The notes under the pieces are model-generated. The model searched no databases and was not told where the DNA came from. It saw only the letters and a list, made by a program, of their open reading frames with translations. The position numbers and the translations under genes were made by a program. From Clostridium thermosuccinogenes (GTDB lineage Bacteria; Bacillota; Clostridia; Acetivibrionales; DSM-5807), in the NCBI RefSeq assembly GCF_002896855.1, contig NZ_CP021850.1, positions 2,567,665 through 2,631,664 on the forward strand: a stretch of DNA of 64,000 nucleotides, in the 5' to 3' direction. Positions 18,364 through 27,444 of the stretch are shown here, piece by piece (position 1 is the stretch's first letter; the number at the start of each line of letters is the position of its first letter).

Positions 18364-19053
18364 TTATAAATGAGTATGGGTATCAGTCTCTTCATGCATT
18401 GCTTTATACAAATATTGTTTAACGGTAGTCTTTTTCTTCGTTAGGGTTGGCATGCATAGGTCGTACAGCGAACATTGTCTACAGTGTTTTGAATAATACG
18501 GCTGCGGAGTATGCCCTTCTGTGAACAACTCATGCATTTTCAGCGATAGTTCCTTTACCTTTTTTCGAATTTTACCATCAAAATCAACCAGCTCCCGATG
18601 CCGCGTTTCTCCATAATATAAAGAGCCTCTGTCTATTCTTATTCCGTACATCTCCTCAAGGCAAATAGCCTGAGCACATAGCTGTACTATATCCCTTTCA
18701 TCCGGCTTTGGCCTTCCTTTTTTATACTCAACAGGGTGTGGTACCCATACCCCGTCATAATATTTTAGAGCCACGCCTTTGCCATCAACTTCTGTCTTTA
18801 TGAATTCAACAACATCAGCAACACCATATAATCCTATTTCATAGCTTACCAATGGTACTGAACGGGCAACTACTATATTCCCCCTACTTTCCTGAATAAA
18901 AGGGTTGTCTGCTCTTTCATGCATGAGTCTGCCTTCTGTAGTTCTTGCATTTTCTGCCCACTGGCATTCGACATGAATTAGAGCCCATTGTCTTGGGCAA
19001 AAAGCTATATGCTGGATACCGGATAAGGCAAGCAATTCTTCTTCCGTATACAT
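18364..19053 (-). CDS. cas4: CRISPR-associated Cas4 nuclease
   Basis: A 229-residue RecB-family exonuclease that trims prespacers and helps choose the PAM. Iron-sulfur ligands are visible as an N-terminal Cys (AFCPRQWAL, about C19) and a C-terminal cluster (CRQCSLYDLC). Nuclease motifs include GVADVVEF and the catalytic VEYKKGRP. It lies 6 nt after cas7 and upstream of cas1, the standard type I-C order. Confidence 0.94.
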   Translation of the reverse strand: MYTEEELLALSGIQHIAFCPRQWALIHVECQWAENARTTEGRLMHERADNPFIQESRGNIVVARSVPLVSYEIGLYGVADVVEFIKTEVDGKGVALKYYDGVWVPHPVEYKKGRPKPDERDIVQLCAQAICLEEMYGIRIDRGSLYYGETRHRELVDFDGKIRKKVKELSLKMHELFTEGHTPQPYYSKHCRQCSLYDLCMPTLTKKKTTVKQYLYKAMHEETDTHTHL

Positions 19054-19059
19054 TGATAA

Positions 19060-19941
19060 TCATAACCTTTCTATCAGCGTTACACCGTCAGGAATGCTCT
19101 CCTTTTCTACTACAACTTCATAGTCTGTGAAAAAACGAGGTGGAGTAGATGGATCTACCCTATTCACTTTTATGCAATCGAAAAGCTTATGAGCAGGAGC
19201 ATTTCCAAGCATGGAGGAATGCTGGAATATAAACAGCTTTCTGGACTCCATCTTTCCTCTCGCAGCAGAACGGTCATGGTCAAACATATTTATTAAGGCT
19301 TCCCACAACAGCTCCAGGTCGGATGATGAGAATCCCGTCTTTTTAGCAAAGTTGGCCGAAACAAATCCTTCAACCCTGTATAGACCATAGGGTATAATAT
19401 ACTTTCTGCCCATGGACCTCTCTTTTTCCATATCCTTTATATTTGTTACAGCCATTCTTGTGATAGTAACTTCCTGCTGAACAACAGGATCTATGCTTCT
19501 GGCAAAATTAATCTGAACAGGCCCCCGGAGCTGTCCGCAATTTACCTCCGTAGTCATTACTGCTCCGAAAGTTCTTATATCATAGAAATGCTTACACATA
19601 AAGTCTATGATTTGTTCAGCCTTGTCCTTATCGGAAGGTAGCCTCTTATTCTTAGTGTCAGGTTCAATTCCAACAGCCTTATATGCCTTAAGATGCTGTT
19701 CATTCAAAACAGCGCCCTCCTGGACATATATATCATATCCATCTTCAGAACCCTTAGCGATAGAAACATAGTTTCGTATTTTCCTCTTAAGGCATACATC
19801 AGTTACAAGACCTAAGCCTGTTTCGGGATCTATTCTAGGCATATTCCCTGCATCAGGATCTCCGTTTGGATTTCCGTTTTCCACATCAAAAAGAAGCACA
19901 AATTCATAACGATTTGCAATAGGATTGTTCTTATTAAACAT
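19060..19941 (-). CDS. cas7: Cascade backbone protein Cas7 (Csd2 type)
   Basis: A 293-residue RAMP protein that coats the crRNA in the type I-C complex. Typical features are RYEFVLLFDVENGNPNGDPD near the start, VTDVCLKRKIRNYV, and an RGPVQINFARSIDPV segment. The start at 19941 is chosen because GGGAGG lies 9 nt upstream and it then avoids overlapping the cas8c stop. Upstream ATGs are adjacent to or overlap the ribosome site. Confidence 0.95.
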   Translation of the reverse strand: MFNKNNPIANRYEFVLLFDVENGNPNGDPDAGNMPRIDPETGLGLVTDVCLKRKIRNYVSIAKGSEDGYDIYVQEGAVLNEQHLKAYKAVGIEPDTKNKRLPSDKDKAEQIIDFMCKHFYDIRTFGAVMTTEVNCGQLRGPVQINFARSIDPVVQQEVTITRMAVTNIKDMEKERSMGRKYIIPYGLYRVEGFVSANFAKKTGFSSSDLELLWEALINMFDHDRSAARGKMESRKLFIFQHSSMLGNAPAHKLFDCIKVNRVDPSTPPRFFTDYEVVVEKESIPDGVTLIERL

Positions 19942-19942
19942 T

Positions 19943-20314
19943 TTAATCATCCTCCCTTTTCTCTTCATTTTTTCTATTAAAAAAGTTTTCTCTCTGATGA
20001 TAATAACCCAGCATAAACAGTCCTTGCTCTTCCAGAGTCAAGCGCGCAGGAAAGTTTTCAATTTGGGATATATTCTCCATTACTTTGTTCTCCCAATAAA
20101 TTCTAGATCCAGTCTCTAATTTCGCCAAATGGTGGTTTGAAAGGCGCATCAACTGGGGAAAAACCGTCGATGGGGTTGCTGATGCAGAATTAAAGTATCT
20201 CTCCTTAATGGTAGCATTGATTCCTGGATTGGCATTTTGTTGTATCTTTTCCAGAATCGCAAAAAGAGCACCAAGATTTCGGGCAGTCTCACCGTTTCTA
20301 GCATTAAGACTCAT
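19943..20314 (-). CDS. cas11: Internal Cas11 small subunit encoded within cas8c
   Basis: Inside cas8c, codon 468 is an ATG preceded by GGAGGAGG at 8-nt spacing, a near-perfect Shine-Dalgarno in the middle of a coding region. Translation from it, in the same frame, gives a 123-residue helical protein identical to the Cas8c C-terminus. Independent translation of a small Cas11 subunit from within cas8 is established for type I-C, I-D and I-B systems, and the length fits. It would sit along the belly of Cascade, stabilising the R-loop. Confidence 0.78.
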   Translation of the reverse strand: MSLNARNGETARNLGALFAILEKIQQNANPGINATIKERYFNSASATPSTVFPQLMRLSNHHLAKLETGSRIYWENKVMENISQIENFPARLTLEEQGLFMLGYYHQRENFFNRKNEEKREDD

Positions 20315-21715
20315 TGGCAATACCTCCTCCGATATAGTTTCTACTTTCCTGTATTTTTTTGCTTTACGCAATAAGCACGCTTTAATGATGGCAGCTCTTA
20401 TGCTGTTAATTTCATGATCTGATCTGATTCGGTTTATAATGGATGTGTAAAGAGTTTGTGGATATAAATCTCCCGTCAAGATGGCTCTCATAATTCCTCC
20501 CTCCAGAATTGGAGATACATTTTTAAGCTCACGGCGTACAGCTGTCTCTTTCAAAATCATCCACACAGGGATTGCATCATGTTTGAGCCCCTCTATTTTA
20601 AGATCTGCATAATGTTGCCCGATTTTTTCCGCAAATCCGTTCAATGTATCCATATGCCAAAACCGCACAGCAAGCCTGGCATTATTGGGAGATAAACCGA
20701 GGATATAAAAATGCATATCTCCATCAATATTAGCAATCCAGTTTTTGATGGGTAATCCCATGCTTACCCTTTTTAAGGTATCTTCAAGCAGTTGCCGGGT
20801 TTTTTGGTCTCTCACCATCGCATTTTTATCTTTTTCCTCCTCCTCAAACATCGGCGGATTTAACAAATAGGAGAATATTTCTTCCTCCAGGCTTCCAGGC
20901 TTTTCCGCCCAGAAGACCGTTGTGGTATCTATGATTGAGAGTCGATGTTTGGGGTCAGCCAAAAGATAATTTAGCGCAGTAGTATAACCAAAAGCTGCCT
21001 CCTCACTAACCGGAGCATTATAGCTCTGATCCTTTCCAAAGGACTTAAAAGATGGTATATTGAATGAAACCAGTGCTGCACCGCTACTCTGAGCTCCAAA
21101 CACACCCTTTATGCTAGGATGTATATTAGCAATCTTAGCTTTTTTCCCAGTCACAAGGCAAATTGCCTCATACTCCGCTGTCTTACCAAGAAGATACCTT
21201 TCCCACACAGCTTTAATTTCCGGGACATCATGGACATAGGAGTAACTGCCGTCCAACTGAAAAACCAGATTTGCATTCTTTATATCCTTATATAAGTCTT
21301 TGATAATCGAATGAACGGAAGCTTTCTCTACATCCCAGGTGTCCAGAAACTTAATCACTGCATGGGCTTCAATGCTTGGACATGATGCCAGGATTTGCTT
21401 TTGAAAGTCGCAAAAAGCATCATATTTTACCTTTCCCCTTTTTTCATCCAGACCAAGTACATACCCTGCATTATCGCAAAGGAAAAAAGGCAAAGTTCCG
21501 GAAGTGCGTTTTGGCTGTTCTGGTACAATGAGGGTTCTGGGCAAGGCTTTTTTACCGTTGGAAATTCTTAAGTCCCTTACATCCAAAAGCTCACCCTCAT
21601 GCGACAATATAAGGCTGAATGAAACCTTTGCTGCTGAATATCCCGGAGGAGCAATTTCACAATCAGGATCATCCAATAATACATGATAAAAATTATATAA
21701 AGATTGGAGAATCAT
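19943..21715 (-). CDS. cas8c: Cascade large subunit Cas8c (Csd1)
   Basis: A 590-residue protein that recognises the PAM in type I-C Cascade. Recognisable points are the N-terminal ILQSLYNFYHVLLDDPD, the central GAQSSGAALVSFN and FGYTTALNYLL segments, and a helical C-terminal third. It overlaps cas5 by 4 nt (ATGA) and its stop lies immediately before the cas7 start, so translation is coupled. It is full length with no interruption, and it also contains the internal Cas11 start at 20314. Confidence 0.95.
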   Translation of the reverse strand: MILQSLYNFYHVLLDDPDCEIAPPGYSAAKVSFSLILSHEGELLDVRDLRISNGKKALPRTLIVPEQPKRTSGTLPFFLCDNAGYVLGLDEKRGKVKYDAFCDFQKQILASCPSIEAHAVIKFLDTWDVEKASVHSIIKDLYKDIKNANLVFQLDGSYSYVHDVPEIKAVWERYLLGKTAEYEAICLVTGKKAKIANIHPSIKGVFGAQSSGAALVSFNIPSFKSFGKDQSYNAPVSEEAAFGYTTALNYLLADPKHRLSIIDTTTVFWAEKPGSLEEEIFSYLLNPPMFEEEEKDKNAMVRDQKTRQLLEDTLKRVSMGLPIKNWIANIDGDMHFYILGLSPNNARLAVRFWHMDTLNGFAEKIGQHYADLKIEGLKHDAIPVWMILKETAVRRELKNVSPILEGGIMRAILTGDLYPQTLYTSIINRIRSDHEINSIRAAIIKACLLRKAKKYRKVETISEEVLPMSLNARNGETARNLGALFAILEKIQQNANPGINATIKERYFNSASATPSTVFPQLMRLSNHHLAKLETGSRIYWENKVMENISQIENFPARLTLEEQGLFMLGYYHQRENFFNRKNEEKREDD

Positions 21716-22374
21716 GACATTCCTCCTTTTTTCAGCAAATCTGGAACCTCTATAATTCCGTTCTTCATTACCGGTCGGAAAAACAGAGGCTTTTTGTCGT
21801 TGCTGTAGTCAATGTCCCAGAGCATCCAGCCAAGATCTTTTTCGGTGCCTGTATAGAAAGAGGCCGGAATATCTCCTTCCAGAAGTTCTACTTTGGCAGA
21901 AAACTCCCTACATCCAAGATATGGCTGATAGTAACACTGTCCCTTTCTAAGACGCCTTACTGCAATATTGTAATGCTTTTCTTCGGTATCATCCGGCCCT
22001 GCCCTGTCCGTCATCTCAAAATGCGCCTCAATGACATAGCTGACGTCTCTTAACAGTAAAGATGCCCTCTGCTGTCTTTCCAAGCTTGCATACTGATGAA
22101 GATCACTTGGCTTTCCGTTGAAAGCTGCCATCACATTCCTGACTGAGATAACATTCTCCACTTCATTGCGCCGTACATTATCAAAACGTATTTCATTCAT
22201 TACATGGATGCGGTCAATAATCCACCGTATGGCAGGCTTAAAATAGCAAGCTTCAATGATGGCTCGCGCTGCTGAGGGAGTGATGACGTCATAGCTCACC
22301 CTTTCAGCTTTCATCTCCGGGCGGCAGAAGAGTGCATAAGGTCCCTGAACCTTTATGGCAATACCAAAACCCAC
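21712..22374 (-). CDS. cas5c: Cas5c, crRNA-processing RAMP endonuclease
   Basis: A 220-residue RAMP protein. In type I-C systems, which lack Cas6, Cas5c cuts the pre-crRNA and stays on the 5' handle. Visible features are IKVQGPYALFCRPEMK at the N-terminus, YDVITPSAARAIIEA, and RQQRASLLLRDVSYVIEA. The start is GTG 22374, 9 nt after GGAG. It heads the five-gene effector/adaptation block and is separated from cas3 by 393 bp. Confidence 0.94.
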   Translation of the reverse strand: MGFGIAIKVQGPYALFCRPEMKAERVSYDVITPSAARAIIEACYFKPAIRWIIDRIHVMNEIRFDNVRRNEVENVISVRNVMAAFNGKPSDLHQYASLERQQRASLLLRDVSYVIEAHFEMTDRAGPDDTEEKHYNIAVRRLRKGQCYYQPYLGCREFSAKVELLEGDIPASFYTGTEKDLGWMLWDIDYSNDKKPLFFRPVMKNGIIEVPDLLKKGGMS

Positions 22375-22767
22375 CTTATTCCACTCCTTTCACTGGTAAG
22401 ATAGTGTGATTGGATTAACAAATGTTTAAATCCGCTTAACAATTCGTAAAGTATATTGTAAATAACTTCTACATATAATACATATTTCCTCCTCATTTCA
22501 AATAAATTTCTATAAAATAACAATGTAAAGAAAAATCCGACCATATATTACATATGAGGGGATATTACTGACCAAGGTTAGTTAAATCAATTCATATGCT
22601 TGGTGTAACAGGATAATTGAATGTCTTCTATTTGTCGAAATGTAGCCTCGGTATCTTAGGAGCAAACCCACACTCTATAGCAAACATGGTAAAATGCTTG
22701 ATATACTTATAATATTTCAACATGATAAAATATCATCCTAGTAAATTTACTTCTATCCTTCGGAATA
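22375..22767. other. 393-bp gap between cas3 and cas5c
   Basis: This AT-rich stretch has no convincing gene. A 63-codon minus-strand frame overlaps the cas5c start but lacks a usable ribosome site. On the minus strand AGGAGG precedes a four-codon mini-ORF (ATG near 22489). The interval may carry a separate promoter for cas5c and the downstream genes, but I cannot point to a good -35/-10 pair. Confidence 0.5.
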
Positions 22768-24972
22768 TCAGTAAATTAGAATATCCTGTTCTACTGTACC
22801 TTTTGGCAAAATCAATCCTTTGTTGTCATCATAAAACTTCATGTCACTCAAAACATAAAAGACTCCTGCTACAGTCTCAATCAGATTGTTTTTCTCAAGA
22901 TCTTTGAACTGGTATACTTCCAGCGGCACAACATATGGCTGAAGCTTTCTGGCAAGTTTTTCTGGTTTATCCAGCCATTGTGCATCTGAAAGCATTTTTC
23001 TGCATCTTTCATCATAGGGTATGATTAATGATACTTGGTTGTTGCTGATAAGTCGAAATAGGCGGGCAATGGTTGCAAAAGGAAATTGCAGCGACATACC
23101 ACATTCACTCAATGCTTCGATAATTCTGTGTTTGTCTAGCAGATTTTCATCTTGATGGTACAAACAACGAAAATACTCTTTTATAGCTTCCAGAAGCATG
23201 GGATCATCATATTTTCTCAGAACAGACCTACCAATGGAGGCGGCTCTTGCCAGAAAACTGTCTGATGCTAATAGTTTCTCTGGCTCAAATACAAAAACTC
23301 TGCCCCACTCTAACCTTCCTTCTCTGTTGCATCTACCCGCTGCTTGATTTATTGAATCAATTCCTGCAATTTCGCGATAAACTGTTGGAAAATCCAAATC
23401 CACACCAGCCTCCACCAACTGTGTTGATACGACACGGCAGGGTAAATTGCTGTTTTGCTTGCTGGCTTTCAGGCATTCCTTTATTTCATTGAGTTTTTTA
23501 TTTCTGTGTATTGGGCACATAAATGTACTAAGGTGATATATCCCTTCACCATCATTTATCAAGTCATAGATCTGAGATGCCCTGCTCTTGGTGTTTACTA
23601 TGCATAATACCTGTCGGCAATCCTTGAGTTTTGTACTAAGCTCTTCATCAGTCATTCGTCCAACATATGAAGTTTTAACCCTCTTAAGGGATCTGAACAG
23701 TTCATCTGCATTATGAATTATTTCCCTGGGTTTCATATCTACAGGCAAAAAATCGTTAATATCCGGTTGAGTTGCAGTACATAGTACAACACTGCAACCG
23801 TAGTTGCGTATCAACTCACATATAGCAGCAAGACAAGGTTTTAAAAATTCAATGGGTATCATCTGAGCTTCATCCAGAACAATAACACTATTGCACAAAT
23901 TGTGAAGCTTGCGGCAACGGGAGCTTCGATTCGAAAACAGGGATTCGAAAAATTGGACATTGGTAGTAACCACAACAGGTATGTTCCAGTCCTCTGCGGC
24001 TAAACGTAAAGGATTATCCTCATAGTTTAAGTCATCTTCATCTCTGTCAAATAGGAAGTTGCTATGGTGTTCCAGCACAAACTCCTCTCCCAGCGCTTCG
24101 CGAAAGACCTGGGCATTTTGCTCGATAATGCTGGTATAGGGTATAGCATAAATAACCCTATCCATATTGTGGCAAATAGCATGTCTTATAGCAAATTCTA
24201 AGGAAGATAGTGTTTTTCCTCCACCGGTCGGAACCTTAAGAGAAAACATTCCTTTGGGCAATGAGGACTTTTCGATGCAAGCAATACGGATTTCATTTCT
24301 CTTTCTGTTAATATATCCTTCACTGCTCTTAGAGCATTTAGCTTCCATATATGTATCAAGATTTTGTAACAGTTGGGATAAGTTAATTTTTAAATCACGG
24401 TTTTTTGATTTCTGTGGATCAATAAATCTCTCCGTGTCTCGGTAATCCGCATCCACTAGACAAGAATAAAGCATGCGGGTAAAAAATGAAAGTGAGAATC
24501 CAGTACTCTTTCTTATTTCCTCTCTGTCTCTTCCATGAATTTTAATAGGTAAAGGCGGTAATTTGTCGGTTAGAGATATTTCTTTATGAAATTCCTTGTA
24601 GTCGGGCAAATCAGCATTCTCTATACGCTCACTAAGGGATGAGCTGGAACCTGGATCTATCCAATCCGGCATACCGGTATGATGTCCTGCAACAACATAA
24701 GCTAATATAAGTCCTGGCAAACCATACTTTTCGAATGCTTCTTTTGCTCCAGCTGTAGAATGGTCCACAGGCACCTTTGAGCCTCTCAGTCGCTTTTGAA
24801 ATTCAATAGAATATTTGCCTGCATCATGTAGTAATCCAGCAACCTTTCCATATTCCTCTCCATTGAACTTTGAAGCTTTTTTACCTGCTAATTCCGATGT
24901 TCCGGTCAAGTGATCGGATAGTTTTTGCCATTCATCCTCCGGCAAACCTACTTTTGTATGAGCATAATACAT
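22768..24972 (-). CDS. cas3: CRISPR-associated helicase/nuclease Cas3
   Basis: A 734-residue single-polypeptide Cas3. The N-terminal HD nuclease domain (HLTGTSELAG, LLHDAGKYS around residue 50, AGHHTG near 115) is followed by an SF2 helicase with Walker A VPTGGGKTLSSLE (about residue 246), DEAQ box VIVLDEAQMIP, motif III CTATQP and motif VI QAAGRCNREGR. It is recruited by Cascade to unwind and degrade target DNA. It is intact and the first gene of the locus; GGAGG precedes the ATG. Confidence 0.96.
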   Translation of the reverse strand: MYYAHTKVGLPEDEWQKLSDHLTGTSELAGKKASKFNGEEYGKVAGLLHDAGKYSIEFQKRLRGSKVPVDHSTAGAKEAFEKYGLPGLILAYVVAGHHTGMPDWIDPGSSSSLSERIENADLPDYKEFHKEISLTDKLPPLPIKIHGRDREEIRKSTGFSLSFFTRMLYSCLVDADYRDTERFIDPQKSKNRDLKINLSQLLQNLDTYMEAKCSKSSEGYINRKRNEIRIACIEKSSLPKGMFSLKVPTGGGKTLSSLEFAIRHAICHNMDRVIYAIPYTSIIEQNAQVFREALGEEFVLEHHSNFLFDRDEDDLNYEDNPLRLAAEDWNIPVVVTTNVQFFESLFSNRSSRCRKLHNLCNSVIVLDEAQMIPIEFLKPCLAAICELIRNYGCSVVLCTATQPDINDFLPVDMKPREIIHNADELFRSLKRVKTSYVGRMTDEELSTKLKDCRQVLCIVNTKSRASQIYDLINDGEGIYHLSTFMCPIHRNKKLNEIKECLKASKQNSNLPCRVVSTQLVEAGVDLDFPTVYREIAGIDSINQAAGRCNREGRLEWGRVFVFEPEKLLASDSFLARAASIGRSVLRKYDDPMLLEAIKEYFRCLYHQDENLLDKHRIIEALSECGMSLQFPFATIARLFRLISNNQVSLIIPYDERCRKMLSDAQWLDKPEKLARKLQPYVVPLEVYQFKDLEKNNLIETVAGVFYVLSDMKFYDDNKGLILPKGTVEQDILIY

Positions 24973-25295
24973 TTTGCCACCTCCAATAAAGGTTTACACA
25001 GTATTATCAAAACTTCAGCATGATCCATAACAAGGCATTCTATCTCATTTACATGCCATAAAAAATTATGACTTACCCACCATTTTCCAGAGGACTTCCT
25101 CCTGGAAACACAATGTTGGATCTGTACCCTTTAGAATTGCAGGTATAGGGAGCTGTCTGCTTTTATATGTAAACTCCAATCACCTGGGAAAGTCCTCTAA
25201 ATCCTCTAGCATATACAAGCACGATATCTTTTTTCCACTAAAGTTCCCAGCTGTTAGTACCAAAGTTACGCATAGTATACAAATATGTTGAACTC
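24973..25295. other. 323-bp intergenic region upstream of cas3
   Basis: It lies between the PocR-type regulator gene and cas3 and should hold the cas3 promoter. The copies AGAGGACTT (about 25090) and AAGTCCTCT (about 25187) form a spaced 9-bp inverted repeat. No convincing consensus promoter or open frame was found. Confidence 0.45.
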
Positions 25296-26231
25296 CTATA
25301 ACACAGTATCGCCATTTCCATGGCTTTTGAGGACTTTTCGGTATTCTCCCGGGCTTATCCCGGTTTGCTTTCTGAAAACCCTGTTAAAATAGGTCACATT
25401 GTTATACCCCACCTGCAGCGCTATATTCATTATGGCATCGTCCGACCCCGTCAAAAGCTGCTTCGACTTTTCGATGCGTATGTCATTAACATACTCGGAA
25501 AAGTTTTTCCCGGTTTCTTTTCTGAACAGCCGGCACAGATAGTCCGGATTTACAAAGTACAGCTTGGATAAATAAGAAAGCTTCAAATCCCTGTCATAAT
25601 ATGCCCGGATGTAATTCTCCACCGCATCGATAATCCAGTGTTTCCCACTGCCGGCAGCCGTTATTAACATTTCCTCCGTTCTATCCCTTTTCATATAATT
25701 TAATAGTGTTTGCCGAATCAGGTGCGATACAACCTCCACTATTTCCTTATACTGCTCTATATCCTGTTTTCCAACCTTTTCTGTTCCTTCAAGGGCATCG
25801 AGCAAAAGATTTTCCTTTACTCCGGTAATTCCACATGCTTTATGTATCATGCCCTTTATGGAAGGCAATTTTTCCTCTTCCGTCATGTTTCCAAGATATA
25901 TGACACAGATTTTTCTGCCATTCAAAACCACCGGCTTTACGATTTCCGTAATCCCCAGATAGCAACGCCCCACATACATTTCGTTTACAGAGAAGGCCTT
26001 CCGTATAGAACAGGCCTTGCACCTTAGGCAAAAACGCAGGCCGGCACAGGTAGTCTTGGCTTTATTGCAAAAATCATTATAATGCACTTTATATATCGGA
26101 TGCAGCTTAAGATCGGGATTGCTTTGAAAAACACCCGAAGCATCATGGATGGATATGTGTATCTTCTTGCCGCTGCATAGCCATTTCATACTTTTATCGA
26201 GAATGCTCATAGGTTCCGCATCAAATTTCAC
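25296..26231 (-). CDS. AraC-family regulator with PocR sensory domain
   Basis: A 311-residue regulator. Residues about 10-165 form a PocR-type ligand domain with a dense Cys cluster (DFCNKAKTTCAGLRFCLRC, then KACSIRKA), which in related proteins binds small ligands or metal. Residues 210-300 carry two AraC helix-turn-helix units (NPDYLCRLFRKETGKNFSEY; VGYNNVTYFNRVFRKQTG). The start is taken as GTG 26231 after AAGGAAG; an ATG seven codons later is an alternative. A promoter lies at 26480-26507. The target genes are unknown; PocR relatives control propanediol or C1 metabolism. Confidence 0.88.
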   Translation of the reverse strand: MKFDAEPMSILDKSMKWLCSGKKIHISIHDASGVFQSNPDLKLHPIYKVHYNDFCNKAKTTCAGLRFCLRCKACSIRKAFSVNEMYVGRCYLGITEIVKPVVLNGRKICVIYLGNMTEEEKLPSIKGMIHKACGITGVKENLLLDALEGTEKVGKQDIEQYKEIVEVVSHLIRQTLLNYMKRDRTEEMLITAAGSGKHWIIDAVENYIRAYYDRDLKLSYLSKLYFVNPDYLCRLFRKETGKNFSEYVNDIRIEKSKQLLTGSDDAIMNIALQVGYNNVTYFNRVFRKQTGISPGEYRKVLKSHGNGDTVL

Positions 26232-26274
26232 CGGGAATTCTTCCTTCCATAGGTAATTTAATTTTAATATCCGG

Positions 26275-26472
26275 TCAAAGCCGACAAATCTTCAAATCCG
26301 CTTCATTTAGTTTCATAAAGTTTTCAGACATCTGAACATCGTCTTTTGTTAAAACTAGTTTTCTTTTCAATTCCAACCGAGACCTGGGGATGTCCTTTTC
26401 AATTGTACACAAATAACCATACTCTATCCCATAAGTTTTATTTGATAGCAAATCACACTCAAATACCATCAT
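26275..26472 (-). CDS. Possible 65-residue ORF, perhaps leaderless
   Basis: An ATG-started frame of 65 codons begins within a base or two of the predicted transcription start of the promoter at 26480-26507, so any mRNA would be leaderless here. It has no ribosome site. The product is hydrophilic with no recognisable motif. It may be chance, or a leader ORF of the regulator gene that follows 43 nt later. Confidence as a real gene is low. Confidence 0.25.
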   Translation of the reverse strand: MMVFECDLLSNKTYGIEYGYLCTIEKDIPRSRLELKRKLVLTKDDVQMSENFMKLNEADLKICRL

Positions 26473-26479
26473 GCTTCAA

Positions 26480-26507
26480 ATTATACCAGAATTTATAATG
26501 TATTCAA
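26480..26507 (-). promoter_or_regulatory. Promoter upstream of the PocR/AraC regulator
   Basis: On the minus strand a -35 TTGAAT (26502-26507), 16-bp spacer, and -10 TATAAT (26480-26485) with a TG just before it. It would give a 240-nt leader before GTG 26231. Confidence 0.65.
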
Positions 26508-26587
26508 ACATGATGCCTATAATGCCGGAGTTTTACAATACATAAACATGAAAAAGCAATTGCCACCTATTTCCATTCCAGATAAAT

Positions 26588-26618
26588 AAAAAGGAGCGGC
26601 TGGTATTACCAACCGCTC
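26588..26618 (-). terminator. Terminator of the TipA-like regulator gene
   Basis: The stem GAGCGG.TGGT/ACCA.CCGCTC with one mismatch is followed on the minus strand by TTTTT. It lies just after the stop codon at 26627. Confidence 0.88.
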
Positions 26619-26626
26619 TCCCCTGC

Positions 26627-27391
26627 TTATTTATTCATACCGGTATATATTAAAACAGCATCCCTTAAAAATTTAGCCAGTCCAGGCTGCTCTTTATCAT
26701 AGTACTGTGTAAACCTCTCATCATCCACATACATCTGAGCAACGCCTGCATGAGCCTCTTTAGTGTAATTTGGCCAAAAATAGCATAACCACTGGCGGTG
26801 AAGATCCGCAGCTTTTTGTGCCAGTTCCCCGGCCGGATCGCCGGTTTTAAAGGCCTCTTTTAATGTAGTCATCACGTCTTCACCTAATTTCTGAACTTCT
26901 TCGTATTGCTCCTGGGTCATATTTTTAAACTTTTCGTAAGATTTGGCCACTTGCTCTTCACCGTATTTTTCCCTTATCTCTTTTCCGTATTTCTTTTCAT
27001 TTTCATCCAACAGCTTTTGCTTAAAACCTTCGAATTTTTCCATATCGCTCATAATAATCCTCCCTTCCGATGCAGCTATTGTTTTTTCTACATTGGCAAT
27101 CAGCGCATCCAGTTGCTTACGTTTTTCAAGAAGCTTTTCACGGTGTTCCTTCAGTGCAGCCAAACTGTCGAAGGACGGCGAGGACATGATATCCTTTATG
27201 CTGTCAAGGCTTACCCCCAGCTCCCTGTAAAACAGTATCTGCTGCAACCGGTCGACCTCCGACTGTCCGTATATGCGATATCCTGAAGAATTGATCCTAG
27301 CCGGCTTTAGAATCCCAATTTCATCATAATACCGCAGTGTTCTGGTACTGATACCTGCCATCTTTCCCAGTTTTTGCACCGTGTATTCCAT
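26627..27391 (-). CDS. MerR-family regulator with TipAS ligand domain
   Basis: A 254-residue regulator. Residues 1-75 are a MerR winged helix (VQKLGKMAGISTRTLRYYDE), residues 75-110 the dimer coiled coil, and residues about 140-254 a TipAS-like all-helical domain (HRQWLCYFWPNYTKEAHAGVAQMYVDDERF). TipA relatives bind thiopeptides or other hydrophobic drugs and activate their own promoter. The upstream promoter has the abnormal 19-bp spacer with a dyad expected for MerR activation, so autoregulation is likely. No obvious exporter lies next to it. Confidence 0.92.
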   Translation of the reverse strand: MEYTVQKLGKMAGISTRTLRYYDEIGILKPARINSSGYRIYGQSEVDRLQQILFYRELGVSLDSIKDIMSSPSFDSLAALKEHREKLLEKRKQLDALIANVEKTIAASEGRIIMSDMEKFEGFKQKLLDENEKKYGKEIREKYGEEQVAKSYEKFKNMTQEQYEEVQKLGEDVMTTLKEAFKTGDPAGELAQKAADLHRQWLCYFWPNYTKEAHAGVAQMYVDDERFTQYYDKEQPGLAKFLRDAVLIYTGMNK

Positions 27392-27413
27392 GCTTTCACC
27401 TCCTGATAAAAAT

Positions 27414-27444
27414 AATTTACACCTTTACGTAACGTTAAGGTCAA
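27414..27444 (-). promoter_or_regulatory. MerR-type promoter with 19-bp spacer and dyad
   Basis: On the minus strand a -35 TTGACC (27439-27444) and -10 TAAATT (27414-27419) are 19 bp apart, the long spacing that MerR activators correct by DNA distortion. The spacer holds the dyad ACCTTAACGTTACGTAAAGG, centred where the regulator should bind. Confidence 0.8.
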
